Shown here: piece after piece, positions 44,301 to 52,748 of the stretch
Layout: each line of letters begins with the position of its first letter
Position numbering within the stretch: the first letter of the stretch is position 1
Notes under the pieces: model-generated
Told to the model about the DNA's origin: nothing
Databases searched by the model: none
Seen by the model: only the letters and a program-made list of their open reading frames with translations
Translations under genes and position numbers: made by a program
Assembly (NCBI GenBank): GCA_946627325.1
Contig: CAMOVK010000001.1
Location: 16,304 to 80,303 of the forward strand
From: an uncultured Prevotella sp.
GTDB lineage: Bacteria > Bacteroidota > Bacteroidia > Bacteroidales > Bacteroidaceae
Reading direction: 5' to 3'
DNA: 64,000 bases

Positions 44301-45764
44301 TATGATATACTCGCCCACCTTCACGTGTTGCGTTGCTCCATCGTTACTTTGCATACCCTGATGCACAGCTCTTACGAGGAAGGTATAGTAACGCAGTTGT
44401 TCGGTGTCGATTGTTGTTGTCCATGAAGTTGTGGTCAGTCCCTGCGCTACAACTTGTTGTTCGGGCAGTTGCATGATGGCATACGTAACCTTTGAAGGGT
44501 CGATTAGTCCACCATTTAATCCTTGCATTGGCGGTGCTGTCCATGAAACGGTGGCTTGATTGCCCTCTATTGTCAGTCGAACATCTTTAGGCGCAGCAAG
44601 GACATCTGGTCCCGACCATATTTTGAAGATATCGTCGGGGCTTGCACCTGCGGAGTTTGAGACTATAACTTTTATCTCGTGACTTCCCGTAGATATATTG
44701 TTCTGCTGAATTGCTACGTGCTGGCCAGCAGGTGCTTGTCCGTTCTTGATTGTCTGGTTGTCTAATAATACAATATAGTTGACTTGTCCCGTGAGGTCAT
44801 TACCTGCAAAAGTCTTTGTCGGTAGGTCGAAATCGATTGCGAAGTCGTTCATTTTTTCGAGCGTGTTCACAGCCTTGAAGTTGCTCACTCCTATAGGTGC
44901 CTCTGCCGCTGCCGATTGCTCTTCAACAGCCATAACGTTGATGTCGAGCGACGAGCGTATGGTGCCTACCTTCTGCGAAGCGGCTGTTGATAGGTCAACC
45001 TCAATCATTGAGTATGAGTCATCGTCGAGGTGTCCTGCCCAATAGAGTTTGTTCGTTCTGCTGTCGATACATGCACTATGTTTGCCTATGCCTGGCATGA
45101 AACCAGTAGAACCTATCATTGAGAATTCTCCAGTCTGTTTGTTGAACGAGTAGAGGGCTCCATCGAAATAACCTATGGCATAACACTTGCCGTCGTTTGT
45201 TGCTGCCATAGCTATCGGGCGCACATAGTTCTCCATGTTGACCGATGCCACCTTGACACGTGTCCAATTGTTATAGTCAACATATGCAATCTCGTAGGGA
45301 TAGCCGTCGGCATGGTAGTACATACCATAAGCGCGTTTCGTGGCTTTGTCGTAGGCTGGGCTACAAACGGCATAATAGGCTGCTCTACCCCTATCAGTTC
45401 CGTTTTCAGAATAGGTCTGAGTAGAGAAGTTATAAGAATAGGAGCGCACCTTTTCCTCCGACGATGAGTATCGCTGGAAGTAAATCACATCTCCGTCAAT
45501 GGCTCCACCAGCATTAGCTTCGAGTCCGCTGTCCTGCACGAGCAATTGGGGCATCAGGTTGGTGGTAGATAGGGTATATATACCATTTTTTGTACCTGCC
45601 GTATATTTGTCGGGCGTTGACATATTAACAACGAAATTGACCTGCTGTACAGCCTTTTTCTTTGTCAGTGCAGCACTGCCGTCGGCATTTCCCTGCGCCA
45701 TAGACGACAATGGCAGGATTAACGCCAACGATAATGAGCGAAAAAATGTTTTAATCAGTTTCAT
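41349..45764 (-). CDS. Giant surface protein with Fn3 and choice-of-anchor J domains and T9SS tail
   Basis: 1471 residues. The signal peptide (to about residue 23) is followed by an N-terminal propeller-like region with repeated GxxYxxN-type strands (GIYTLSTTNLMPQLLVQDSG, MIEVDLSTAASQKVG). Fibronectin III modules come next (APKDVRLTIEGNQATVSWTA, APPSNFRIVDNGDNTAVLMW, NDLVATEATDPMVNLKWTSP). Between them lie jelly-roll choice-of-anchor J domains (PYFENFSDLNTIYLYTIIDA with DDWLVTPPL; ADWIVSPELTGKRQIVSFYT). It ends in a T9SS type A tail (LTVYSTSGQVVATGKNALST, LSQGVYIV). It is probably a cell-surface adhesin or binding protein. It is the last gene of a three-gene cargo operon, 19 bp after a shorter paralogue. 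Confidence 0.85.
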   Translation of the reverse strand: MKLIKTFFRSLSLALILPLSSMAQGNADGSAALTKKKAVQQVNFVVNMSTPDKYTAGTKNGIYTLSTTNLMPQLLVQDSGLEANAGGAIDGDVIYFQRYSSSEEKVRSYSYNFSTQTYSENGTDRGRAAYYAVCSPAYDKATKRAYGMYYHADGYPYEIAYVDYNNWTRVKVASVNMENYVRPIAMAATNDGKCYAIGYFDGALYSFNKQTGEFSMIGSTGFMPGIGKHSACIDSRTNKLYWAGHLDDDSYSMIEVDLSTAASQKVGTIRSSLDINVMAVEEQSAAAEAPIGVSNFKAVNTLEKMNDFAIDFDLPTKTFAGNDLTGQVNYIVLLDNQTIKNGQAPAGQHVAIQQNNISTGSHEIKVIVSNSAGASPDDIFKIWSGPDVLAAPKDVRLTIEGNQATVSWTAPPMQGLNGGLIDPSKVTYAIMQLPEQQVVAQGLTTTSWTTTIDTEQLRYYTFLVRAVHQGMQSNDGATQHVKVGEYIIPPYFENFSDLNTIYLYTIIDANGDGSSWGIGNQNEVGYVFNENNRADDWLVTPPLKMQQGKQYRLSFKASCDNEAFPEKLEVFMGKANTAAAMTTELLPAFEISHKDYRTYSADFTVDTDGLYYIGFHCISNAFHYYLWMTDLSIEVTETSAPAAPAVEIENAPNGALSATLHITAPTTTGEGTPLQSISRIEVTRSSDGKAVATKNNPAPGATFDVYDNFPNEGSYTYTVVAYNAAGRGEATIISTFVGRDYPAPPSNFRIVDNGDNTAVLMWDKADGKGARGGFADPEGVTYKIFPIINGYLQPEIDQTTDNVYDAGIADIDTGKQDLLMYAISAFNDYGESQQVIASLVVGDKDELPYKESFKGRSLDHIWSFDSEGAGDVELASESSEGDGGSIALNTQMRGDVISLMSGKIDMRTAVKPKLVFDYLATPGADATLTIFANVEQNAEPNELIKTIDFKSLSGEAAWRQEIIDIDALSGANYAVFIFRIEAKAATRTLIDNIQVYSTSSRDFSASLTAPMAGRVNSSQSAIVEVSNLGAEAAADYKVQLVATYQTVDGQGNNVVRTHLLGEQQGSELAAYTGKAQFRFEFSPSAAWQENTTLKGVVIASADQQADNNESTSTFYTVQNDLPAINDLVATEATDPMVNLKWTSPGQATTILPVIVTETFDNTTTFPAFSVGGITETNRYGELGDWMLYDGDNELTYVSAGSSTYEHAGERMAWQVFRPEVVFDNVEEAGFMPHSGSQYLLSMCPVVTATVGARSADWIVSPELTGKRQIVSFYTKAPTQQFGNETYEVYYSDTDRQLSNFKHLGSFSVKNTAWEQNGILLPDGAKYFAIKHTTFNALGLMLDDVSFEQSSGSAVTLPVTGYRIYVNDVCVGEINGSTTVFDTALPEPGTYSFNVTALYGEDKLESPLSNTPVIVGINEVNGDKWNIADASLTVYSTSGQVVATGKNALSTLSQGVYIVRDNATGKTMTIRK

Positions 45765-45783
45765 AGAATCAAATTATGTAGTG

Positions 45784-47856
45784 TTATTTCTTAACGATTT
45801 TTCGTCCGCCTACGATGTATATTCCTTTTGAAGGAGTCTCAACAGGACGTCCTTGCAGGTCATATACTACCGACGAAGTTGCCTCGGTCAAAGTAGTTTC
45901 TTCTATTCCAGTTGCTCCTTCGAGTGTCACTGTGTTTGAAAGGCGCGAATGTCCCATATTGTAAACCACTCCTACTCGATAGTCGTGACTGCCGTTTACA
46001 GAACTATCGGTATAGGTTGTCACCCCTGGTTGCAGCGCTGCATACACTTTACGGTCGCGATATACTATGAAATTCTCGCGTTCGAGTTGCGCTGGTTCAT
46101 AGGTAATATCGTCGAGCATCAAAGCATAAGCGTCGGCTGAGATTACACGTATGGCAAAAAACTTTGTTCCTTCAGGTAGCAATGCATCGTATTGAGTCCA
46201 GTCGGTAGGCACGTTATCCTCCAGACGAAGTAGTGTGAAATCTTCTACTCCGTTAGTGGTTGTAGAGTAGTAAATCTCGAAAGTTTCCTTATAATTTACC
46301 GACATTGCCTTAGCGAAGAACGATATAGTCTGACTATTTCCTGACAACATGGGTGAAATAAGCCAATCGTCGTTGTGCCCTTCTGGTGTTTGCGAACCCA
46401 CCGAAGCCAGGCACATGAGATATTGTTGACCGCTATAAGGTGCAAACTCGGGGTTAGTAGTAGTGTTGATGCCAATTGCTTCTGGATTAAACACTATAAA
46501 AGCCATTGGTGAACCTTCGCCATCAAAATCCACACCATTTACTCCGTAGGTAAAAGCGAAGTCGTTATCGACTGTTTTCCAGAAGCCGAAACCACCCATT
46601 GACCATGGGGCATAAAGGTCGAAACCATCGGTCGTTTTAGTGTTGTTACCTATTTCGGGTAATGTCCAGTTTAGCACCACGCGACCTTTTTCATCTACTT
46701 CGCCCATTAGGTCATCAACGTATGGCATATCGGGCTGCATCACTTCCATCTCGACAGGTCCAGCCTCATTGTCGGAAAGGTCGAGGTCGGGAGAGTATTC
46801 CACCTTAGCAGTGAACTCTATTGTTGGGTTGTCAATAATCGAAGGTGTCACATAGAAGAATCGCGCAAGGTCGTAGTAAGTTGGAATATTACTTGCATCG
46901 GTAACCGTTTCAAACAGTTCGCCATCTTTATAGAGATGCACCTTGTAGCCTTTTGCCGTTTCCTCACCGAGGTTGGTCACCTTTACAGTTATCATCGACT
47001 CTACATCGACTGCTCCGTGCTGGGGTACAGTCACTTTGGCTTGAAGGTTGTATTTCAAATAATCAAGAACATAGACATTGTCGATGACAAACGAGCGGTC
47101 GATGGTCTGTTGCTGTGGCTCGAAGTTAATCATTATCCATGGTTCCGATTTATATGCTGCGAGCGATACTACTTCCCTTCCCCACGAATTGCCAGAGGAT
47201 GATTTGTAGTCGTACGACTTCAGCAATTCTTTCGTGCCATCTGCCTTTGTAACATAGACGTTCATCTGCATATCATAACCTCCCCATACTCCCTGCGAGA
47301 ACATCAGTGCAGGGTTAGCAGCTGACGACAGGTCGATTTTTCCTGTATTGATTGTAGAGCGGTCATCCTTTTCATAGAGAGTAAGTACCATTGCACCATA
47401 TTCATCATCGACGGAGAATTGGCCTGATATTCCAAAACTGCTCCATCCAGAATTGTCGCCCCACCAGAAGTAGCCCGATGGATTGCTTTTATCGAACGAA
47501 TCGTGGAAAGGAAGGGCGTAAGGGTCGCCACAAACGACTCCATTGGAGCGAACTTTGTCGCCTTCGGAACCATCGACAACGGCAGAAACACGATAGTAAA
47601 CTCTCGACTGCTTACCTGTCAAAACCACGGTGTTATCGGTGTATTCTGTACTAGTGAGATTGGTAGCCACTTCGTCGCCCACCTTATTATATATGTTGTA
47701 TGTCACTGTTTTGCCGTCGGTGCCTGCTGGACGTTGCCATGAAACAACAAGGGCATCGCCTACCTCTTTGAGTTCCACATTCTCTGGAACATACTGGGAA
47801 AATGCTGATATCGTCGAAATCAGTGTCAACGACAAGGAGAATATGATACGCTTCAT
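45784..47856 (-). CDS. Surface protein, Fn3 + choice-of-anchor J, T9SS tail; paralogue of the next gene
   Basis: 690 residues. The signal peptide (to about 20) precedes a Fn3 module (PENVELKEVGDALVVSWQRP), a jelly-roll region (LPFHDSFDKSNPSGYFWWGD), and a CARDB-like segment (AKVTVPQHGAVDVESMITVK). A second choice-of-anchor J region contains DDWLISPMLSGNSQTISFFA and FFAIRVISADAYALMLDDIT. The C terminus VVYDLQGRPVETPSKGIYIV, then GGRKIVKK, is a short T9SS tail. The anchor J part is clearly similar to the end of the 1471-residue neighbour, so the pair arose by duplication. The ligand is unknown. Confidence 0.85.
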   Translation of the reverse strand: MKRIIFSLSLTLISTISAFSQYVPENVELKEVGDALVVSWQRPAGTDGKTVTYNIYNKVGDEVATNLTSTEYTDNTVVLTGKQSRVYYRVSAVVDGSEGDKVRSNGVVCGDPYALPFHDSFDKSNPSGYFWWGDNSGWSSFGISGQFSVDDEYGAMVLTLYEKDDRSTINTGKIDLSSAANPALMFSQGVWGGYDMQMNVYVTKADGTKELLKSYDYKSSSGNSWGREVVSLAAYKSEPWIMINFEPQQQTIDRSFVIDNVYVLDYLKYNLQAKVTVPQHGAVDVESMITVKVTNLGEETAKGYKVHLYKDGELFETVTDASNIPTYYDLARFFYVTPSIIDNPTIEFTAKVEYSPDLDLSDNEAGPVEMEVMQPDMPYVDDLMGEVDEKGRVVLNWTLPEIGNNTKTTDGFDLYAPWSMGGFGFWKTVDNDFAFTYGVNGVDFDGEGSPMAFIVFNPEAIGINTTTNPEFAPYSGQQYLMCLASVGSQTPEGHNDDWLISPMLSGNSQTISFFAKAMSVNYKETFEIYYSTTTNGVEDFTLLRLEDNVPTDWTQYDALLPEGTKFFAIRVISADAYALMLDDITYEPAQLERENFIVYRDRKVYAALQPGVTTYTDSSVNGSHDYRVGVVYNMGHSRLSNTVTLEGATGIEETTLTEATSSVVYDLQGRPVETPSKGIYIVGGRKIVKK

Positions 47857-47879
47857 GATGTTAATGTTTTCAGAAAGAA

Positions 47880-49541
47880 TTAAAGAATGACAGTTTTACG
47901 AGTTTTTCCGTCGGTTGTTTTTACAATATTTATTCCCTTCGTTGGCGAAGATAGTCGCTGTCCGTCGAGCGAGTAGTAACCTTCTATGCCTGTTGTAGCT
48001 GAAGATTGAGTATTGTCGTCGGTCAGATTATCTATACCATTTGGCTCCATCTCTTCGATTGGTTTGAAATTTTTCCATTCGTTGGCAACTTCATAGTCAG
48101 GTTTTGTGCCATAAGGTACGAGCAGTTTGCATGAAGAAGTAGGCACCCCTACAAACGAGGTCATGTGGCAGGTGGGAGGCACTTCGGCATAAACTGTCAT
48201 TTGCTTAAGCGAGTTGCAACCCATAAAGGCATATGCTGCCACATCGTAAACGCCTGCTGGCACAACCACTTCTGCAAGTTTTTCGCAACCATAGAATATC
48301 TGTCGTGGAAGGGTTGTCACAGCCTCAGGCACTGTAAACGATGTGAGCAACTTGCAACTCTGAAGCATTCCAACACCCAACTGGCGCACAGCGGGAGAAA
48401 TTTTAAGGTCGGTCAAACTCTCACAACCTGCAAAGAGCCAATCGCCAAGATAGACAACACCATCGGGCAGATGAAGAGATTTCACTCTCCTGCAGTCGTT
48501 GAAAGCACCATAGCCAATTTTATTCACACTTTCTGGAATTGAAATTTCCTCCACGAGAGCGCATCCATCGAATGCCCAAGCACCGATTTCCTGTAGTCCA
48601 TCAGGTAGAACGATACCCTCCACCTTAGCAGAAGTGCTGAAAGCATAATCGCCTATGGCAGTTACTGACTGCGGAACGGTGTATGTACCTCCACGCTTTA
48701 TAGGGAAGCGGAATAGAGTCTGCATGTCTTTTGTGTAAACCACTCCATCAATCGAGGTAAAAGTCTCGTTTGCATCATCAACATTTATAGCTTCAAGTCC
48801 AGAACAATAGTTGAACGCACTGACACCAATCTGGCTGACCGATGCCGGTATGTCGATATGCGTCAGATTGTTAGAAAAACAAAAAGCCACGCGTTCGATA
48901 GTCTTCAGACCTTCAGGCAGAGTTACCAACTCAAGGCTTAAAGCATTACTTATGGCATCATAACCTATGATTTCCGTACCTTCGGCAACAGTGAAGTAGC
49001 GAAGATTGCGAGCCTCAGGGTATTTCACGAGCTTCTTACCAGCATGAGCATATAGACATCCGTCAATAGTATAAAAATGCTCACTGCCTTCGGGAGCGAT
49101 GATTTGCCCAAGCCTTGCCGACGACGAGAATGTCGACGTGCCGACCTTTTTCAAGGTCTTAGGTAAGGTAATCGTCTCTATCGCTGGACAATTAAAAAAT
49201 GCATACGAGCCCAATTCATCGTTCTTAGTAAAGTATTCCTCATAAGTTGAATAGTCATACATATAGTAGTCACCACCCTGAACGATATTAGCATCGGTTA
49301 GGTCAAGGTCAGCCAGAGTACCTGCTGATGGACCTCCCGACACCTTCATACCGCACATCTCGCGCAGGTATCGCAAGTCGCTGCCATTGATTGGTCCGCT
49401 AACCTTTAGAGAAGTTATGCCTGAATAACTCGGTAGTTTTTCTTGCAGTGTGCCTGCTTCGGTCAATTCCACAATAGTTTGAGCCATGAGCGACATCGAA
49501 GAAATAACAAAGAAAGTCGCAAAAAGAAAAAATTTCTTCAT
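47880..49541 (-). CDS. BspA-like leucine-rich repeat surface protein with T9SS tail
   Basis: 553 residues. After a signal peptide (to about 21) comes a run of LRR_5/BspA repeats of about 23 residues (for example AFFNCPAIETITLPKTLKKV, AFDGCALVEEISIPESVNKI, AFNDCRRVKSLHLPDGVVYL, AFMGCNSLKQMTVYAEVPPT). The C terminus EGYYSLDGQRLSSPTKGINI is a T9SS tail. BspA proteins in oral Bacteroidales bind host matrix or other bacteria. It is the first gene of the cargo operon (gaps of 23 and 19 bp to the next two). The 2.5-kb pseudogene is a decayed relative. A minus-strand TATCTTTG box lies at 49608-49615. Confidence 0.9.
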   Translation of the reverse strand: MKKFFLFATFFVISSMSLMAQTIVELTEAGTLQEKLPSYSGITSLKVSGPINGSDLRYLREMCGMKVSGGPSAGTLADLDLTDANIVQGGDYYMYDYSTYEEYFTKNDELGSYAFFNCPAIETITLPKTLKKVGTSTFSSSARLGQIIAPEGSEHFYTIDGCLYAHAGKKLVKYPEARNLRYFTVAEGTEIIGYDAISNALSLELVTLPEGLKTIERVAFCFSNNLTHIDIPASVSQIGVSAFNYCSGLEAINVDDANETFTSIDGVVYTKDMQTLFRFPIKRGGTYTVPQSVTAIGDYAFSTSAKVEGIVLPDGLQEIGAWAFDGCALVEEISIPESVNKIGYGAFNDCRRVKSLHLPDGVVYLGDWLFAGCESLTDLKISPAVRQLGVGMLQSCKLLTSFTVPEAVTTLPRQIFYGCEKLAEVVVPAGVYDVAAYAFMGCNSLKQMTVYAEVPPTCHMTSFVGVPTSSCKLLVPYGTKPDYEVANEWKNFKPIEEMEPNGIDNLTDDNTQSSATTGIEGYYSLDGQRLSSPTKGINIVKTTDGKTRKTVIL

Positions 49542-49607
49542 AAAATTTATAATTTTTAATTGTTTATACTACTACACTACTATATACATATTTAATATGA
49601 GCGGGGA

Positions 49608-49615
49608 CAAAGATA
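49608..49615 (-). promoter_or_regulatory. Putative -7 box (TATCTTTG) of the BspA cargo operon
   Basis: The plus strand reads CAAAGATA, 67 bp upstream of the BspA-like start. No -33 TTTG is found at the right distance. It is back to back with a strong plus-strand promoter at 49643-49674. Confidence 0.45.
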
Positions 49616-49642
49616 AAAATTTTTAATTTAATCGGAATAAAA

Positions 49643-49674
49643 TTTGTTCATTTTTTCAAAAATCGATACCTTTG
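49643..49674 (+). promoter_or_regulatory. Promoter of the 913-residue repeat protein (TTTG-N20-TACCTTTG)
   Basis: TTTG at 49643-49646 and TACCTTTG at 49667-49674 are 20 bp apart, an ideal Bacteroidetes promoter. The leader to the ATG at 49719 would be about 38 nt. Confidence 0.88.
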
Positions 49675-49718
49675 CGATGATTAACTATTTTATATTTATT
49701 AACTAAAACAATGTAACT

Positions 49719-52460
49719 ATGAAAAGAACTACTATTCTTTCAGTATTGTTGATGCTTTGCATGCTATCGTTTGGTCAACGCCAGACAAAGCAGGCTATGA
49801 GCATTGCCACTACGCCGATTAAATCAGCGCTAACTGGCATTGAAAAAACTAAAAACCAGGCAAGCAATCAAAAGATTCGCAAGGCAGAGGGCGACGAATT
49901 GGTAACACCTCCAGCCTCAGCCACAATCGAAGAGTGGGAGTACTATGCAGGTACTTTTGCTGTTTCAGGTAGCTACGGCTGGCAAGATTACACCAGCAAT
50001 GCCAACAAAGAATTTCAAGTTGCTTTCGATGGCAATGACATTTACATCAAAGGAATTGCCTTTTACTTCCCAGAAGCATGGGTAAAAGGTACACTTGATG
50101 GTACTACTCTTACTGTCCCCAACGGACAATATTTAGGTTTCGATGATTATGGCGATGAATTCCTGAATGGTGAAGACGGAACAACTCAGGAACTTTGTGA
50201 TATCGTGTTCGAATACGATGCTGCAAACAAGACGTTGACTCTCGATCCTAACATTTACATCCTCGAATGCGAAAAACCAGATGACACCGCGTGCTTCTCT
50301 TACTGGAATGGCTTGCAGATTGGTGTAACCATCCCTGAAGATTTCACTCTCGTTACTCCTCCAGATGGCTTGACAACTACAGACATGCCTGTATCAGGAA
50401 AAGATCGCGTGAATTCTGAATTCGTTAGCGGCACTGCTTCTGTTGGTGTTGATGGTGACAATGTTTACATTAAAGGTCTCGTACCTGCAGCTCCAGAGGC
50501 ATGGGTGAAGGGTGTCCGTATGGGCAACGACTTCTCTTTCGACAAACAATACATTGGCGAAATTAACGGAGTTGGTTACTTCATTTGCGGTTACAACAAT
50601 GGTACGCTCACCTCTTATTCAATGTATTACGATGAAGCTCGCAACACCTACGAACTGCAAGGAATTGTAGTTCTTAGCCAAAGCAGCAAGAACTTCAACC
50701 AAAACGAAATGTACACCTATTACACAGGTCTTTTCGTTGGCGAACGTCCAGACTTAGTTACTCCTCCTGCAGATCTCGCAACAGAAGCATTGGCTCTCAC
50801 AGGAGAGGATGTCGAAAATCAACAACTTGACTATACTGTTAATGTTGGTATCGACGGCAACGATGTTTACTTCCAGGGTCTGACCAATTATCTGCCAGAA
50901 GCATGGGTGAAAGGTACTCTCAACGAAGAGAAAACCATGGTTACTTTCCCAGCAGGTCAGTACATTGGCATCGAACCAGGTTCTGGTATGGCAATCTATA
51001 TGACAGGACTTGATGACAGTGGAGTAGCTGTAGAAGCTACAATGTCTTACCAAGCTGACTTCAACGTATTTACCCTCAATGATGATTTCTACATCAACGG
51101 ACGTCCTGACGTATCTTACTACTATGACGTTATCCAGCAAGGTGCAGTAATCGGTGAAATGCCTGACGCATCTTGGGTTGCTAAAGACCAAAACTACGAA
51201 AACGCACAAGATGTTACATCGTTCACAATAACAGAAGGTGTAACTGGTACATTGGCTAAGAATGGAAGCAATAATGCACCTAAGTACTACGAGACAGGTG
51301 AAGCAGTTCGTTTGTATTCTCAAAACACACTGACTATTACTTCTACCAATAAAGAAATCGGTAAGATAGTATTCACAATGACAGGAAATGAGAATCAGAT
51401 GCTTCTCGAAGCCGACAAGGGTGACTATACACTTGTAGGAACAAAGGGAACATGGACAGGACAGGCTAACGAAATAACCTTTACCGTACCTGAAACAAGT
51501 GGTAAGCAAGCACGCATACAACGTATCGACATCTACTACTTCGACTACTCTTCTACTATAGTTGAAGCACCAGCCGACCTTGAAACTGAAGCATACTACT
51601 ATAAAGGTACCGATATTTACTACCAGTCAGAAGACACTCGCGAAGTTCAGGTAGGTTTCTATGGCGAAAACAACGACGAAGTTTACATCCAAGGTTTGAG
51701 CTACTTTCTCCCAGAAGCATGGGTTAAGGGTAAGATGGTTGACAACAAGGTAACTATCCCTGGCTGGTATCTCGGTGAATACGCAAGTTTCTTTGGTACT
51801 TACGATATTATTCTTGAGGAAATGACTCTTGATTTCGACCCAGAAACGAACACGTTCTCAACTGACTACTATGCAACAGTTAGCAAAACTGGTTCTATCA
51901 TGGACGAATACTCTGACGTGACGATAACTAAGATTATCGAAAAGGCTGGCACTCCAGCTCAACCAGAGATTACCTCTTACACAAGAGCTTCAAGCTACGA
52001 CTACATTAGGATGAATGTTCCTGCTGTTGACGAAGAGGGCAACCCAATGCTGACAAGCAAGATTTCATATCAACTCTATGTTGATGTTGCTGGCGAAGTA
52101 TCAGAACTTGTCTTCAGAGCTGACGAATACGAGAATCTTGAAGCTGACATGACAGTTATTCCTTATACATTCAGCGATGATTGGGACTTCTACTCTGGTG
52201 GTTCTACTATCTACCTCAACCATGCAGAACGCGAATCTTGGGATAAGATTGGTGTGAAGAGTATTTACACTGGTGGTGGTGAAACACACGAAACAGCTAT
52301 CAGCTGGTTCGATATCCGTGAATACCTCGGCATCGAAAACAATGTAGTAACAACAAACAACAATAATGGTGCTATCTACAACCTGCAAGGTGTAAGAGTA
52401 AACAACGCCACACAGAAGGGTATCTACATCCAGAATGGTAAGAAATTTGTAGTGAAATAA
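49719..52460 (+). CDS. Surface protein with four PEAWVKG repeats and T9SS tail, unknown function
   Basis: 913 residues. The signal peptide (to about 19) is followed by four copies of a beta-rich module. Each copy holds a strand like VYIKGL and the invariant heptad PEAWVKG, at about residues 118, 259, 393 and 665. Modules begin with a linker such as LVTPPADLATEA (about 61, 210, 346, 613). A different domain (VTSFTITEGVTGTLAKNGSN through QARIQRIDIYY, about 485-610) sits between modules 3 and 4. The tail IYNLQGVRVNNATQKGIYIQ is a T9SS sorting signal. Codons are GGT/GTT/ACT-rich, suggesting strong expression, in line with the ideal promoter. I do not recognise the module. Confidence 0.85.
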   Translation: MKRTTILSVLLMLCMLSFGQRQTKQAMSIATTPIKSALTGIEKTKNQASNQKIRKAEGDELVTPPASATIEEWEYYAGTFAVSGSYGWQDYTSNANKEFQVAFDGNDIYIKGIAFYFPEAWVKGTLDGTTLTVPNGQYLGFDDYGDEFLNGEDGTTQELCDIVFEYDAANKTLTLDPNIYILECEKPDDTACFSYWNGLQIGVTIPEDFTLVTPPDGLTTTDMPVSGKDRVNSEFVSGTASVGVDGDNVYIKGLVPAAPEAWVKGVRMGNDFSFDKQYIGEINGVGYFICGYNNGTLTSYSMYYDEARNTYELQGIVVLSQSSKNFNQNEMYTYYTGLFVGERPDLVTPPADLATEALALTGEDVENQQLDYTVNVGIDGNDVYFQGLTNYLPEAWVKGTLNEEKTMVTFPAGQYIGIEPGSGMAIYMTGLDDSGVAVEATMSYQADFNVFTLNDDFYINGRPDVSYYYDVIQQGAVIGEMPDASWVAKDQNYENAQDVTSFTITEGVTGTLAKNGSNNAPKYYETGEAVRLYSQNTLTITSTNKEIGKIVFTMTGNENQMLLEADKGDYTLVGTKGTWTGQANEITFTVPETSGKQARIQRIDIYYFDYSSTIVEAPADLETEAYYYKGTDIYYQSEDTREVQVGFYGENNDEVYIQGLSYFLPEAWVKGKMVDNKVTIPGWYLGEYASFFGTYDIILEEMTLDFDPETNTFSTDYYATVSKTGSIMDEYSDVTITKIIEKAGTPAQPEITSYTRASSYDYIRMNVPAVDEEGNPMLTSKISYQLYVDVAGEVSELVFRADEYENLEADMTVIPYTFSDDWDFYSGGSTIYLNHAERESWDKIGVKSIYTGGGETHETAISWFDIREYLGIENNVVTTNNNNGAIYNLQGVRVNNATQKGIYIQNGKKFVVK

Positions 52461-52486
52461 TCTACAAATCATTATCAATAGACTTT

Positions 52487-52527
52487 AAGAAGAGTTGGAG
52501 CTTCACTGCTCCAGCTCTTCTTTTTTT
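52487..52527 (+). terminator. Rho-independent terminator of the PEAWVKG repeat protein gene
   Basis: A 15-bp stem (AAGAAGAGTTGGAGC against GCTCCAGCTCTTCTT, one G-U pair, 6-nt loop) that runs into a T tract, 27 bp after the stop. Confidence 0.9.
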
Positions 52528-52713
52528 ACATCAGTCCATTATGAATACTTTGATAATTTGAAAATTTTCGACGCAAAAAACTTATCTCACAATAATATAT
52601 TCACCAATAAAAAAACAAAAACAATTTGGCTTTATTCTTGCTTATTTCATAAAATCTTTACGTTCTGCCAAACAAATCATATCGGTTTATCTCTCACTTA
52701 ACGAGATTTTTCT

Positions 52714-52721
52714 TAATTTTG
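52714..52721 (+). promoter_or_regulatory. Putative -7 box (TAATTTTG) of the WG-repeat protein gene
   Basis: TAATTTTG matches TAnnTTTG and lies 28 bp before the ATG at 52749. It overlaps an in-frame TTG at 52719, which rules that codon out as the start. The rest of the 52461-52748 gap is AT-rich and, apart from the terminator, shows nothing. Confidence 0.5.
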
Positions 52722-52748
52722 CACGGAGTTATAATTCGCACTACAATT

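Noticed and set aside
50754..51521. Long antisense open frame (255 codons) inside the PEAWVKG repeat protein gene
   Set aside because: It lies wholly within a strongly supported gene, is Cys/Val-rich without domain pattern and has no promoter; similar antisense frames occur at 31879-32622, 3649-4200 and 14714-15238.
52719..52748. TTG start at 52719 for the WG-repeat protein
   Set aside because: It overlaps the probable -7 box; the ATG at 52749 begins a good signal peptide.
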